The notes beneath the pieces were generated by a model. That model saw only the letters and a list, made by a program, of their open reading frames with translations, was not told the DNA's origin and did no database searches. Both the position numbers and the translations under genes were made by a program. Source: Dactylosporangium fulvum (lineage in GTDB: Bacteria; Actinomycetota; Actinomycetes; Mycobacteriales; Micromonosporaceae). Taken from it: a stretch of 64,000 bases of DNA. The stretch is taken from NCBI RefSeq assembly GCF_025137375.1, contig NZ_CP073720.1:1450501-1514500 (forward strand), written 5' to 3'. Shown here in pieces: positions 36,466 to 45,345 of this stretch; within the stretch, counting starts at the first letter, position 1, and each line of letters starts with the position of its first letter.

Positions 36466-37743
36466 TCAATTCCTGTCGACATAGTCACAGGGCAGCGTGG
36501 CGTGCCAGCCGGGCGCCACCAGCGGCGGCAGTTCGATGGACACGGTGCCGCCGGGCGACTGCGCGCATGCGACCCGACCTGAGTCAATCCCGTCGTCCCA
36601 CGCCGGGCCTTCCGATCTGGGGTTGGCCACCCGGAAGTTCACTACGCAGACGATTGCGATCAGCACACTCAGTGCCGTCAAAAGCCGGGCGTCGTACTTG
36701 GGCAGCACCAGGCTGACCACCGCGACGAGCAGAAGCAGGGCGGGCGCGACGTTGTAGCGGGGCGTGGCGATGCCGCTCAGCCCGACCGGTGCGACGTAGA
36801 GGGCGGCGCTGTGCAGCGCCGCGGCGAGCGCGAACCACCACCGTGCCGAGGTCTTCTCGAGCCAGGCCAGCAGCAGCACCGCCGCGATCAGCAGGACGGC
36901 CAGCGCGGTGAACACGAGGCTCACGGTGCTCACCCCGGCGCCGACCCACCGCTCGCCGAAGAACGTTGCCGGCACCGCGCGGAAGACGTAGCCGGTGATA
37001 CCGAGCACCGGGTCAGGCGTGAGCCCCTCGCGCTCGCTCTGACCGGTCAGCAGGCCGAGGACCTGCACCACGAGCGGCACCCCGAACGCGGCGCCCTTGA
37101 TCCAGGCGTACCGGTCGCGGTGGAACCAGACCACGAACGCCGCCAGCGGCACGTAGACGCCGGTGAGGATGTCGCTGGCGGTGACGAGCACGATGCCGGC
37201 ACAGGCCAGGACCCGCCCCGCGGTGGTCGCGGGCCGGCTCACCAACAGCCAGAACAGCAGGTACAGCCCGGTCCAGTGCAGGTTGGCGGGGGAGTTGAGC
37301 ACGTCGCCCTGCGCCATCGGCAGCACGGCGACCGGGACCGACACGACCAGCCGGGCGAGGCGCGACGGCAGGTGTTCGCCGCTGAGGTGGTACACGGCGA
37401 CCGCGAACACGGTAGTGATCAGCGCGGCCCCGACGGCCAGGACGGCGCCCGCCCAGGCGGCCGGCAGCACCGCGGCGACCGCGGCCACGATCCGGGCGAC
37501 CAGGTGGTAGTAGCCGGCGTACGACGTCGTGAACGCCCCGGCCCCGTCGCGCACGGCCTGGGTCAGGAAGATCTCACCGTCTTCCGCCCAGATCGTGTTC
37601 AGCGCGCCGGGGCCGGGCTGACGCAGCAGGCTCGCGGCCGTGCCGACGACGACGGCGGCCGTCGTCAGCGCGATCGACCTGCCGCGGCCGCGCGGTGGTG
37701 TGCCGGTCGCCTCATGTGTGCGGGTCTGCGACGTCAGCGTCAT
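36466..37743 (-). CDS. Polytopic membrane protein, possible GT-C-type transferase
   Basis: The 425-residue protein has ten or more hydrophobic helices. An early outer loop reads NTIWAEDGEIFLTQAVRDG, an acidic motif placed as in GT-C enzymes that use lipid-linked sugars. The C-terminus ends in a short soluble domain (SIELPPLVAPGWHATLPCD). I do not recognise a named family. Position inside the glycan block, 10 bp after the aminotransferase gene, suggests a part in glycan assembly or side-chain addition outside the membrane. Confidence 0.75.
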   Translation of the reverse strand: MTLTSQTRTHEATGTPPRGRGRSIALTTAAVVVGTAASLLRQPGPGALNTIWAEDGEIFLTQAVRDGAGAFTTSYAGYYHLVARIVAAVAAVLPAAWAGAVLAVGAALITTVFAVAVYHLSGEHLPSRLARLVVSVPVAVLPMAQGDVLNSPANLHWTGLYLLFWLLVSRPATTAGRVLACAGIVLVTASDILTGVYVPLAAFVVWFHRDRYAWIKGAAFGVPLVVQVLGLLTGQSEREGLTPDPVLGITGYVFRAVPATFFGERWVGAGVSTVSLVFTALAVLLIAAVLLLAWLEKTSARWWFALAAALHSAALYVAPVGLSGIATPRYNVAPALLLLVAVVSLVLPKYDARLLTALSVLIAIVCVVNFRVANPRSEGPAWDDGIDSGRVACAQSPGGTVSIELPPLVAPGWHATLPCDYVDRN

Positions 37744-37753
37744 GGAACCGTCC

Positions 37754-39064
37754 TCAGACGTATGGGCGGAACACCGGCTTCACCGGGCGCCCCACCAGGT
37801 AACCCTCGACACCGTCACTGAGCGCCTTCGCGTAGACGGCGAGCGCACCGTCGACCGCCTCGACCGTACGGTCGATGTCCGCGTCGGTGTGCGAGTAGCT
37901 CATGACAAACGACGGGGCGATCACCCCGCGGCGGATCATCTCCTGCAGGAACAGCGTCCGGAACGCCTGGGAGCGCTCGCCCTCGGCGTCCTTCGTCATG
38001 TAGATGAGGTTGCTGTCCCGGCCGGCGACGCCGAAGAACTCGGCGATCCCGTGCGCCTGCGCGGCCTGCCGCACGCCCTCGGCGAGCCGACGGCCCTGCC
38101 GGTGCAGGTGCTCGATGACCGGCTCCTGCTCGTACACGTCGAGCACCGCCATCGCCGCGGCGAGCGTGTGCGTGTCGGCGCCGTACGTCGTGGAGAGCAG
38201 GAACACCCGCTCCCGGTCGGTGCGCAGGCCGCCCAGCTCCATCAGTTCCGGCTCGCCGACCAGCGCCGCGATCGCGAAGCCGTTGCCGAGCGCCTTGCCG
38301 TAGCTGGTCAGGTCGGCCCGGACCCCGTGCACGTGGGAGGCGCCGCGGACGTGCCAGCGGAAACCGGTGATGATCTCGTCGAAGATGAGCACGATGCCGT
38401 GCGCGTCGCACAGCGCCCGCAGCCCGGCCAGGAAGCCCGGCGCCGGCGGCTCGGTGGTCTCGACCTCCTGCACCAGGCAGGCGATCCGGCCCGGGTACGC
38501 GGCGATGAGCGCCTCGACGCTCGCGAGGTCGTTGTAGCGGTACTTGACGGTCAGATCGCGGACTGCCTGGGGAATGCCGCCGGGCATGCCGGTCGTACCG
38601 ATGAACCAGTCGTCGGTCGAGAAGAACGGGTGGTCACCGCAGATCGCCACCAGGTCCCGGCCGGTGGCCGCCCGCGCGAGCTTCACCGCGGCGCTGGTCA
38701 CGTCGGAGCCGTTCTTGGCGAACTTCACCATCCGGTCGTCCTGCCCGAGCGTGCGGCGCAGCTTCTCCGCCGCGGTCAGCTCGAGCGCGGCCGGGCGGGT
38801 GAAGTTGAGCCCGTTGCGCATCTCGGCGGCGGCCGCCGCGACCACCGGGGCGTAGCCGTGGCCGAGCGAGACGGCCCGCAGGCCCATGCCGTATTCGATG
38901 AACTCGTTGCCGTCGACGTCCCACACGTGGCAGCCCTCGCCGCGCACGATGAAGCCCGGAGCCTCTTCCGGGAACTGGTCGTCGCCCTTCGCGTACGTGT
39001 GGGCGCCACCGGGAATCACGGCGTGCGCCATCGGCCGCAGGCGATTCGACTCCTCGAACTGCAA
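37754..39064 (-). CDS. Class-III aminotransferase/aminomutase, HemL-like
   Basis: The 436-residue PLP protein resembles glutamate-1-semialdehyde aminomutase: MAHAVIPGGAHTYAKG, FAKNGSDVTSAAVKLARAAT, LIFDEIITGFRW and the Lys of LTSYGKALGNGFAIA. A housekeeping hemL would sit with haem genes. Here it lies between a flippase and a membrane transferase, so it more likely acts on a glycan or a substituent. It starts at TTG 39064 with AGGAAAG upstream. Spacing to its neighbours is 9-10 bp. The substrate is unknown. Confidence 0.85.
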   Translation of the reverse strand: MQFEESNRLRPMAHAVIPGGAHTYAKGDDQFPEEAPGFIVRGEGCHVWDVDGNEFIEYGMGLRAVSLGHGYAPVVAAAAAEMRNGLNFTRPAALELTAAEKLRRTLGQDDRMVKFAKNGSDVTSAAVKLARAATGRDLVAICGDHPFFSTDDWFIGTTGMPGGIPQAVRDLTVKYRYNDLASVEALIAAYPGRIACLVQEVETTEPPAPGFLAGLRALCDAHGIVLIFDEIITGFRWHVRGASHVHGVRADLTSYGKALGNGFAIAALVGEPELMELGGLRTDRERVFLLSTTYGADTHTLAAAMAVLDVYEQEPVIEHLHRQGRRLAEGVRQAAQAHGIAEFFGVAGRDSNLIYMTKDAEGERSQAFRTLFLQEMIRRGVIAPSFVMSYSHTDADIDRTVEAVDGALAVYAKALSDGVEGYLVGRPVKPVFRPYV

Positions 39065-39073
39065 AACTCTTTC

Positions 39074-40648
39074 CTACGCTTTCTTCAGCATGGGGCGGAT
39101 CCGTCCCATGACCATTCCCGACAGGCGCCGGTCGAGCGCGAGCAGCACGCCGCCCGAGATCGCCGTGGCGAGGGCACCGTAGACCACGAACTTGAGCGTC
39201 CATGGTCCGCTGATCAGGCCGAAGTGGTCGACGCTCCAGGTGATCCCGAAGCCCAGGAGGCTGGCGAAGAGTGCCGGCACGGTCGGCCGGACGATGCGCC
39301 AGCTGCTGACCTTCAATACCCGGTTGAAGGTGATGTAGGCCATAACGATCGTGATCGTCAGCTCCAGGCCCGCCATGCCGAGCGCGATGGCGGCGACCTG
39401 CTGACGGTCGTCGGCCGAGCCGTTGAGCCACTGCCCGATGGCGTAGAACGTGACGATGCCGACCGCCAGCTGGGTCCAGGCGAGCGCGGTGTTGATCCCG
39501 ACCCGCCCGACCGCCTGCAGCGCCGGGCCGAGCAGCACGCCGTAGACGTTGACCGCGCCGACGATGCACAGCAGCTGCATGCCGACACCGGCCGGCGACC
39601 ACTCCGGGCCGAGCAGCGCGACGAGCGGCTTGGCGTCGGCGGCCAGGATGCCCAGCGCGGGCAGCCCCACGACCGCGGAGACGTGCAGCATCTTGGCGAG
39701 CCGGTCGGCGAGCACCTCGGGCTCCCGCTGCAGGCGGGCCAGCTCCGGCAGCGACACCTGCTGCAGCGACCGGGAAGTGACCTCGGTCAGCATGTCGGGC
39801 AGGCGTTGCGCGATGCGGTAGAGACCGACGGCGACCGGCCCGAACCACTTCGCCAGGACCAGCACGTCGATCCGGATCGCCAGGAAGACGCCGATGCCGC
39901 CGAGCGCGGCCTGTGCCGAGAAGCCCCACAGGTCCTTCCATGCCTGCACGGGGAACCGGAACCGGGGCCGCCAGTCGGTGACCGTCCACAGCACGATCGC
40001 GCCGACCACGCCGGTGACGAGCTGCTGCGCCACCAGCGCCCACGCCTGGAAGCCGACGAGCGCCATGATGATGCCGACGATCCCGCCGATCGCATTCGCG
40101 ATGAGCGTGCGGATGGCCAAGGGACGAAACGTCATCTTCCGGCGCAGGATCGCTTCGGGCACCACGGTCAGGCCCTGCAGCACGATCATCGGTGTCAGCG
40201 CGACGCAGACCCAGGTGATCTCCGGCTGGTTGTTGAACGCCGCCCACAGCGGTGCCGCGCCGGCGGCCAGGGCGGTGAGGCCGAGGCTGCCGCCCATGAC
40301 GACCCAGAAGCCCGCGTCGAGGTGGTCGTCGTCGAGCCGCTCGCGCTGGATGATCGTGGTGAGCAGCGTCTGCTGGAGCAGCATCTGCGTGATCATCACG
40401 AACAGCAGTGCCGTCGCCACGACCCCGAACGCGTGCGGGCCCAGCATGCTCGCCAGGACGAACGTGACGATCGTGGTCGTGCCGAGCCGGCCCGCGGTCA
40501 GCGCGTACGACCAGAAGATGGCGGACTTGAGCCGTTTCCGCGGCGCCTCTTCGCGCTCAGGCTCCTCGGGTGCCTTGATCTCGACGGTGCGGTCCAGGTC
40601 GACGGTCCGGTCGAGCGGGTCGACGGACTGATCGATGGTCTGGCTCAT
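39074..40648 (-). CDS. Oligosaccharide flippase, Wzx/MOP family
   Basis: The 524-residue membrane protein has about 12-14 helices. Family features include RLGTTTIVTFVLASMLGPHAFGV near the first helix and WFGPVAVGLYRIAQRLPDML in the middle. It should move lipid-linked repeat units across the membrane. The first 40 residues are cytoplasmic, acidic and carry DRTVDL and DRTVEI, close copies of the DATVEI motifs in the phosphoglycosyl transferase tail. The ATG lies 19 bp after the GT2 gene stop. Confidence 0.9.
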   Translation of the reverse strand: MSQTIDQSVDPLDRTVDLDRTVEIKAPEEPEREEAPRKRLKSAIFWSYALTAGRLGTTTIVTFVLASMLGPHAFGVVATALLFVMITQMLLQQTLLTTIIQRERLDDDHLDAGFWVVMGGSLGLTALAAGAAPLWAAFNNQPEITWVCVALTPMIVLQGLTVVPEAILRRKMTFRPLAIRTLIANAIGGIVGIIMALVGFQAWALVAQQLVTGVVGAIVLWTVTDWRPRFRFPVQAWKDLWGFSAQAALGGIGVFLAIRIDVLVLAKWFGPVAVGLYRIAQRLPDMLTEVTSRSLQQVSLPELARLQREPEVLADRLAKMLHVSAVVGLPALGILAADAKPLVALLGPEWSPAGVGMQLLCIVGAVNVYGVLLGPALQAVGRVGINTALAWTQLAVGIVTFYAIGQWLNGSADDRQQVAAIALGMAGLELTITIVMAYITFNRVLKVSSWRIVRPTVPALFASLLGFGITWSVDHFGLISGPWTLKFVVYGALATAISGGVLLALDRRLSGMVMGRIRPMLKKA

Positions 40649-40667
40649 GCGGGCTCCGCTCGCTGTT

Positions 40668-41630
40668 TCAGGACTGCTGGGAATCTCCCGCCGGCGGCTG
40701 CTCCCACGGCGGCGGAGCGATCGGCGTGCGCGTGATGGTCCGGCGGATCCGGCCGAGCTTGGCGCGACCGCGCCGGGTGCCCCACGACGTGAGGAACGCG
40801 GCAGTCCCGGCGGCCCGCTGTGTCACCGGCAGCTCGTTGTTGAGCAGGGCCTTGGTGATCTCCCAGGTCATCCGGGTGTGGTGGCTCTGGTCGGTGGCCG
40901 GCTTGCGCTTCTTCGACTTCTTCGCGCCCGGCTCCAGCCACTCCAGGACCTCGTCGGTGTCCCGGCTGGCGCCGAACGTGTTGGTGGCGTGCATGCGGCG
41001 GAAGAACAACCGCTCCGGCACCTGGACAAACTCGCCGCGCAGCGCCAGCTCGTGCAGCATCCGCACGTCGCTGGACAGGAACGGGCCGAGCAGGCGCGTC
41101 CTGCGCAGCACGTCGGTGCGCACGACGCCGAACACCTCGTTGCAGAGGTTCCACTTCCGGGCGTACCACGAGACCCGGCTCCGCGAGCGCAGGTCCGCCG
41201 TGTCCATCGCGTCGTCCCACGGGCCGATCTCGTTGCCGTCGCTGTCGATCAGCATCGTCTGCGGGAACGCGAGGATCGCCGACGGGTGCGCGTCGAGCGC
41301 GGCGACACACCGGCTGACGAGGGTCGGCGCGGCGAGGTCGTCGTGCGCGGCGAGCCGGAACAGCTCGCCGCGCGCCAGCGAGACGACCCGCCGGAAGTTG
41401 CCCGCCTCGCCGAGGTTCTCCGGATTGCGGTAGATCCGCATCCGGTCGTCCTTCTGTGCGTAGGTCTCCAGGATGTCCCAGGTGCGGTCGGTGGAGAGGT
41501 TGTCGCAGACGACGATCTCGAAGTCCGGATGGTCCTGCGCCAGCATCGACTCGAGCGCCAGCGGCAGGTATCGCTCGACGTTGTACGTCGTCATGCCGAT
41601 CGTCACCCTGGGCATGCCCGCACCGGTCAT
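40668..41630 (-). CDS. Glycosyltransferase family 2
   Basis: The 320-residue GT-A enzyme begins RVTIGMTTYNVERYLPLALE, followed by VVCDNLSTDRTWDIL and RLAAHDDLAAPTL (the DD metal site). The acceptor part has DVRMLHELALRGEF. The C-terminus is Lys/Arg-rich and ends in a proline stretch. It starts at ATG 41630, one base after the stop of the methyltransferase gene, so translation is coupled. MPRVTIG at 41615 is an alternative start. Donor and acceptor are unknown. Confidence 0.9.
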   Translation of the reverse strand: MTGAGMPRVTIGMTTYNVERYLPLALESMLAQDHPDFEIVVCDNLSTDRTWDILETYAQKDDRMRIYRNPENLGEAGNFRRVVSLARGELFRLAAHDDLAAPTLVSRCVAALDAHPSAILAFPQTMLIDSDGNEIGPWDDAMDTADLRSRSRVSWYARKWNLCNEVFGVVRTDVLRRTRLLGPFLSSDVRMLHELALRGEFVQVPERLFFRRMHATNTFGASRDTDEVLEWLEPGAKKSKKRKPATDQSHHTRMTWEITKALLNNELPVTQRAAGTAAFLTSWGTRRGRAKLGRIRRTITRTPIAPPPWEQPPAGDSQQS

Positions 41631-41631
41631 G

Positions 41632-42819
41632 TCAGGCCACCAGGATCTCTGCGGTCACGCCCAGGTCCGCGAGGGACTTGGCGATCTCGTCCTTGTACGC
41701 CGGGTTCGTGATGATCACCGCCTTCGGCTGCAGCGCCGTCAGCGTCGACGGCGGGTCGACCCGGTGTCCGGTGACCGGCAGGAACCGGCCCCATTTGCGC
41801 GGGTTGAGGTCGACCACACCGTGCAGGCCCAGTTCGCGGTCGGCGAGCGTGAGGAACTGCACGCCCCGCGATCCGGCGCCCCACAGGACCGGTTTCGCAC
41901 CCTCCGCGTTGAGCCGCGAGATCGTGCTCCGCCAGCGCTCGCGCTCGGCGTGGTGCCGCTCGGCAAAGCCGGCGATCGCGGCGAGCTGCTTGTCACGGGC
42001 CCGCAGCGAGGGCAGTTCACCGGTGTGGGCGACGTGGCCTCCTGCCCGCGGGCGGTTCGCCGAAACCTCGATGTAGCGGAACATCCCGGAGAACAGCGTG
42101 CCGGTCGACTCCACCGTCCAGCCCGCCCGGCCGAAGATGCTCGCCAGCGAGTAGGCGTCGAAGTACGACACGTGCGGGTAGATGACCTCCCAGCCGGCGG
42201 TGGCGAGGTCGTAGACCGCGTCCGGCACCTCGACGTATCCGAAGACCTCACGGCCCTTGGCCTGCTCACGCAGGTCGACGAGGAACTCGTAGGGGTCGTC
42301 GAGGTGCTCGAACCAGTGGCGCGAGGTGAAGAAGTCGTAGTCGGGCAGGCCGCTGCCGCGTGGCGCCAGTCCACTGTGGAACGTGACCGCGCCCTGTTCG
42401 CCGACCTCGCCGGCGTACATCGCGTCGTAGCCGACGCCGCGCGCGCCGCCGACGTGGGTCAGCTCCTTGAGGAACTCGCCCTGCCCGCAGCCGATGTCCA
42501 GCACGAGCTTGCCGCTCAGGTCGTACCGCTCGCTGAGGCTCTGGACGAGATCGCTGGAGAACCGCTGGAACGCCGGGGAGAAGTGGAGGTTGGTGTCCAT
42601 CGTCGTGTCGTAGACCAGCAGGTCCTTGTCGAACGCGACATTACGGACGTAGGCGCACGTCGGGCAGTACGCCATCACCATCCTGCCCACCGGTGAGGCG
42701 ACGGCGTCGCCGTGGGCCTCCCAGTGCACCCCGCACAGGACGGGGATCTCGCCCAGGTCGGCGAACTCGACGAGCCGGTCGTCGCCGCAGGCGTCGCAGA
42801 TCCGCTGATCGTTGCTCAT
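41632..42819 (-). CDS. Zinc-binding C-methyltransferase for sugar nucleotides
   Basis: The 395-residue protein has three parts: an N-terminal zinc-binding segment (CDACG then CPTCAY), a SAM-binding domain (LVLDIGCGQGEFLKELT) and a C-terminal Rossmann-like part (KPVLWGAGSRGVQFLTL). This is the NovU/TylC3 architecture, which C-methylates keto-sugar nucleotides. The spacing of the first zinc motif is less regular than in the paralogue at 44108. The ATG overlaps the epimerase stop (ATGA). Two such enzymes in one locus suggest a branched or doubly methylated sugar. Confidence 0.88.
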   Translation of the reverse strand: MSNDQRICDACGDDRLVEFADLGEIPVLCGVHWEAHGDAVASPVGRMVMAYCPTCAYVRNVAFDKDLLVYDTTMDTNLHFSPAFQRFSSDLVQSLSERYDLSGKLVLDIGCGQGEFLKELTHVGGARGVGYDAMYAGEVGEQGAVTFHSGLAPRGSGLPDYDFFTSRHWFEHLDDPYEFLVDLREQAKGREVFGYVEVPDAVYDLATAGWEVIYPHVSYFDAYSLASIFGRAGWTVESTGTLFSGMFRYIEVSANRPRAGGHVAHTGELPSLRARDKQLAAIAGFAERHHAERERWRSTISRLNAEGAKPVLWGAGSRGVQFLTLADRELGLHGVVDLNPRKWGRFLPVTGHRVDPPSTLTALQPKAVIITNPAYKDEIAKSLADLGVTAEILVA

Positions 42820-43847
42820 GCGTTCACCCACCGCAGGTTGTCGTCCAGCTTGCCCTGCTCCGTCAGCGACCGGATGCGCTTGATGCGCTGGTGCCGCTCG
42901 CTGCCGAACTGCTCGATGGTCAGCCCGTGCCGCTGGTACTCCTCGACGAGCTGCTCCACGCCCAGCTTCACGGTCCACTTCGGCTGGAACTCGGGGATCT
43001 CGGCGGCGATCAGGTCGCACGTGACGCGGTAGTTGCGCAGGTCGGTGCCGGCGCCGGCGGCGAACGTGACCTCGCTGTCCGGGACCACCTCGGCGACCAG
43101 GTTGGCCACGTCCCGGATGAGGTAGTTCTCGCTCGAGCGTCCGATGTTGTACGCCTTGGCGTGCACCCGCTCGCGGCCGACCTCCAGCAGCGCGAGGAAC
43201 GCCGCGGAGATGTCCTCGATGTGCACCAGCGGCCGCCACGCCTTGCCGTCGGACAGCAGCCGCACCTGGCCGGTGAGCAGCGCGTGCGCGGCGAGGTCGT
43301 TGACGACGAGGTCACCGCGCAGGCGCGGGGAGAAGCCGTACGCCGTGGCGTTGCGCAGGAACGTGGGGGAGAAGTCGTCGTCGGCGAGCTCCAGCAGGCC
43401 CTGCTCGGAGAGGATCTTCGACTCGCCGTAGGGGGTCACGGGCTGGAAGCCGGCCGTCTCGTCCAGCGGCGTGTCGTCGTCGCCCTTGCCGTACAGCGAG
43501 CAGGATGACGAGAAGAGGAAGCGCTGCACGCCGGCGGCCTTCGCGGCCCGGGCCAGGCGGAGCGTCGAGCGGTGGTTGACGTCATACGTCAGGTCCGGGT
43601 TGAGGTTGCCCAGCGGGTCGTTGCACAGCGCGGCGAGGTGCAGCACCGCGTCGAAGCCGGTGACGTGCTCCGGCTCAACGTCGCGCAGGTCGACGCGGAG
43701 CGTCTTGACCTCCTCGGGCGCCGGGCCGAGGACGCAGTCCGCGAAGAGCCCGGTGTCCAGTCCGACCACCTCGTGCCCGGCTTGACGGAGTATCGGCACC
43801 AGCACGCTGCCGATGTATCCGTCGTGACCAGTGACGAGTACGCGCAT
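42816..43847 (-). CDS. NAD-dependent sugar epimerase/dehydratase
   Basis: The 343-residue extended SDR begins MRVLVTGHDGYIGSVLVPIL (GxxGxxG). It has Ser in FLFSSSCSLYGKG, YGESK as the Tyr/Lys pair and RNATAYGFSPRLRGDLVVND. It acts on a nucleotide sugar, as an epimerase, reductase or dehydratase. It does not look like a CDP-glucose 4,6-dehydratase, so it does not complete the CDP-sugar route begun at 45346. GGGAG about 8 nt before ATG 43847 is the ribosome-binding site. It is the first gene of the right-hand glycan block. Confidence 0.9.
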   Translation of the reverse strand: MRVLVTGHDGYIGSVLVPILRQAGHEVVGLDTGLFADCVLGPAPEEVKTLRVDLRDVEPEHVTGFDAVLHLAALCNDPLGNLNPDLTYDVNHRSTLRLARAAKAAGVQRFLFSSSCSLYGKGDDDTPLDETAGFQPVTPYGESKILSEQGLLELADDDFSPTFLRNATAYGFSPRLRGDLVVNDLAAHALLTGQVRLLSDGKAWRPLVHIEDISAAFLALLEVGRERVHAKAYNIGRSSENYLIRDVANLVAEVVPDSEVTFAAGAGTDLRNYRVTCDLIAAEIPEFQPKWTVKLGVEQLVEEYQRHGLTIEQFGSERHQRIKRIRSLTEQGKLDDNLRWVNA

Positions 43848-44107
43848 GGCAAAGCTCCCGAACGCTCGGCGGGTGGAAGGCGAGTCTATGAGGAGCCGAA
43901 AAGGCCCTCGGTGGTGTGTCGGACTTCTTACTCTGGCGTTTACCGGAAGCCACCGATGACCGCTAGCTTCTTGCCTTGGATTTTGCCTTAGGCTGACTCG
44001 TCCACGGCCGCGCCGGGCGTGGCTTCGGATGTGATTCGTCAGTCATTCGCTGGATCGCCGGTTCGTTGGTGGGGAGCCTAGCGCCAGTGACAATTTGGGG
44101 GGAACGT
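43848..44107. other. Divergent promoter region of the glycan locus
   Basis: A 260-bp spacer lies between the epimerase gene (leftward) and the methyltransferase gene (rightward). No gene is supported. TAGGCT near 43990, preceded by TTGCCT, could be a rightward promoter, but the spacing is too short for confidence. No strong palindrome is evident. Confidence 0.4.
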
Positions 44108-45340
44108 ATGCCCGTAGTCTCGTGCCGGCTGTGTGGGACCGAGCTCACCGAGACCTTCGTCGACCTTGGGATGTCCCCGCTCTGCGAGAGCTACGTGCCC
44201 GCGGAGAAGGTCGACGCCCCGGAGACCTTCTATCCGCTTCACGTGCGGATCTGCGCGGAGTGCCTGCTCGTGCAGCTCCCGGCGTACGTCGCGGGTGAGG
44301 AGATCTTCTCCGACTACCTCTACTTCTCCTCCTACTCGACATCCTGGGTGGAGCACGCCCGGCGGTACGCGGTCGCGATGATCGAGAAGCTCAACCTAAC
44401 GGCCGACAGTCTGGTCGCCGAAGTGGCCAGTAACGACGGATACCTTCTCCAGCATTTTGTGGCCGCAGGTATCCCGGTGATCGGCGTTGAGCCAGCGGGA
44501 AATGTCGCAGCGGTTGCCCGCGAAAAGGGCGTCCGCACCGAGGTGTGCTTTCTCGGGCCGGAAACGGGTGCATCGGTCGCGGCGCAATACGGCCGGGCGG
44601 ATCTGGTGGCGGCAAATAACGTTTATGCCCATATTCCGGACATCATTGGTTTTTCGCAGGGGCTGGCCAATCTGGTCAAACCGGACGGGCTGGTCACCCT
44701 CGAGTTTCCGCACCTGCTGCGCCTGATCGAGCGGCGCCAGTTCGACACCATCTACCACGAGCACTACCAGTACCTCTCCCTGCTCACCGCGTCGCGGGCG
44801 CTGGCGAAGGGCGGCCTCACCGTCGTCGACGTCGAGGAACTCTCCACGCACGGCGGCTCGCTGCGGGTACACGCCATGCACACGGATCACGCGGGGGAGC
44901 CGTCGCTCGCCGTGAAGAACCTGCTGGAGGCGGAGGCGGCCGCCGGGCTGCACACGCTCGAGGGGCACAAGGGCTTCGCCGACGAGGTCTTCACGATCAA
45001 GCGCGACCTGCTCGACTTCCTCATGACGGCGCGTCGCGAGGGCAAGCGGGTGGTCGGCTACGGCGCGCCGGGCAAGGGCAACACGCTGCTCAACCACTGC
45101 GGCATCCGTGAGGACCTGCTCGAGTACACGGTCGACCGTTCGCCGCACAAGCAGGGTATGTTCCTCCCCGGTACGCACATCCCGATCCACGAGCCGGAGC
45201 GCATCGCCGCGGACCGGCCCGACTATGTCCTGGTCCTGCCATGGAACCTGCGCACGGAGATCAGCGCGCAGCTGTCCTACGTGCGCGACTGGGGCGGCAG
45301 ACTGGTGTACCCGATCCCCACACTCGAGGTAGAGGGGTAG
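44108..45340 (+). CDS. Zinc-binding sugar C-methyltransferase with mosaic codon use
   Basis: The 410-residue protein begins CRLCGTELTETFVDLGMSPL and CAECLLVQL, the four-Cys zinc motif. It has a SAM domain (LVAEVASNDGYLLQHFVAAG), the IYHEHYQYLSL segment with the catalytic Tyr/His/Glu of TylC3-like enzymes, and a C-terminal domain (VVGYGAPGKGNTLLNHCG). It C-methylates a keto-deoxysugar nucleotide. GGGGGGAACGT directly precedes ATG 44108. Codons at about 44390-44690 are rich in A/T third bases (AAT, TAT, ATT, TTT), unlike both flanks, which suggests recombination. Confidence 0.92.
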   Translation: MPVVSCRLCGTELTETFVDLGMSPLCESYVPAEKVDAPETFYPLHVRICAECLLVQLPAYVAGEEIFSDYLYFSSYSTSWVEHARRYAVAMIEKLNLTADSLVAEVASNDGYLLQHFVAAGIPVIGVEPAGNVAAVAREKGVRTEVCFLGPETGASVAAQYGRADLVAANNVYAHIPDIIGFSQGLANLVKPDGLVTLEFPHLLRLIERRQFDTIYHEHYQYLSLLTASRALAKGGLTVVDVEELSTHGGSLRVHAMHTDHAGEPSLAVKNLLEAEAAAGLHTLEGHKGFADEVFTIKRDLLDFLMTARREGKRVVGYGAPGKGNTLLNHCGIREDLLEYTVDRSPHKQGMFLPGTHIPIHEPERIAADRPDYVLVLPWNLRTEISAQLSYVRDWGGRLVYPIPTLEVEG

Positions 45341-45345
45341 TTCCG

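Noticed and set aside
37754..39064. Housekeeping hemL
   Set aside because: The similarity is real, but there are no haem genes nearby and the tight spacing with flippase and transferase genes points to a glycan role.
37640..40735. A 1,031-codon open frame on the plus strand across the glycan locus
   Set aside because: It lies opposite three well-supported genes, and its translation is rich in Arg/Gly/Gln/His from high-GC codon shadowing, with no domain.
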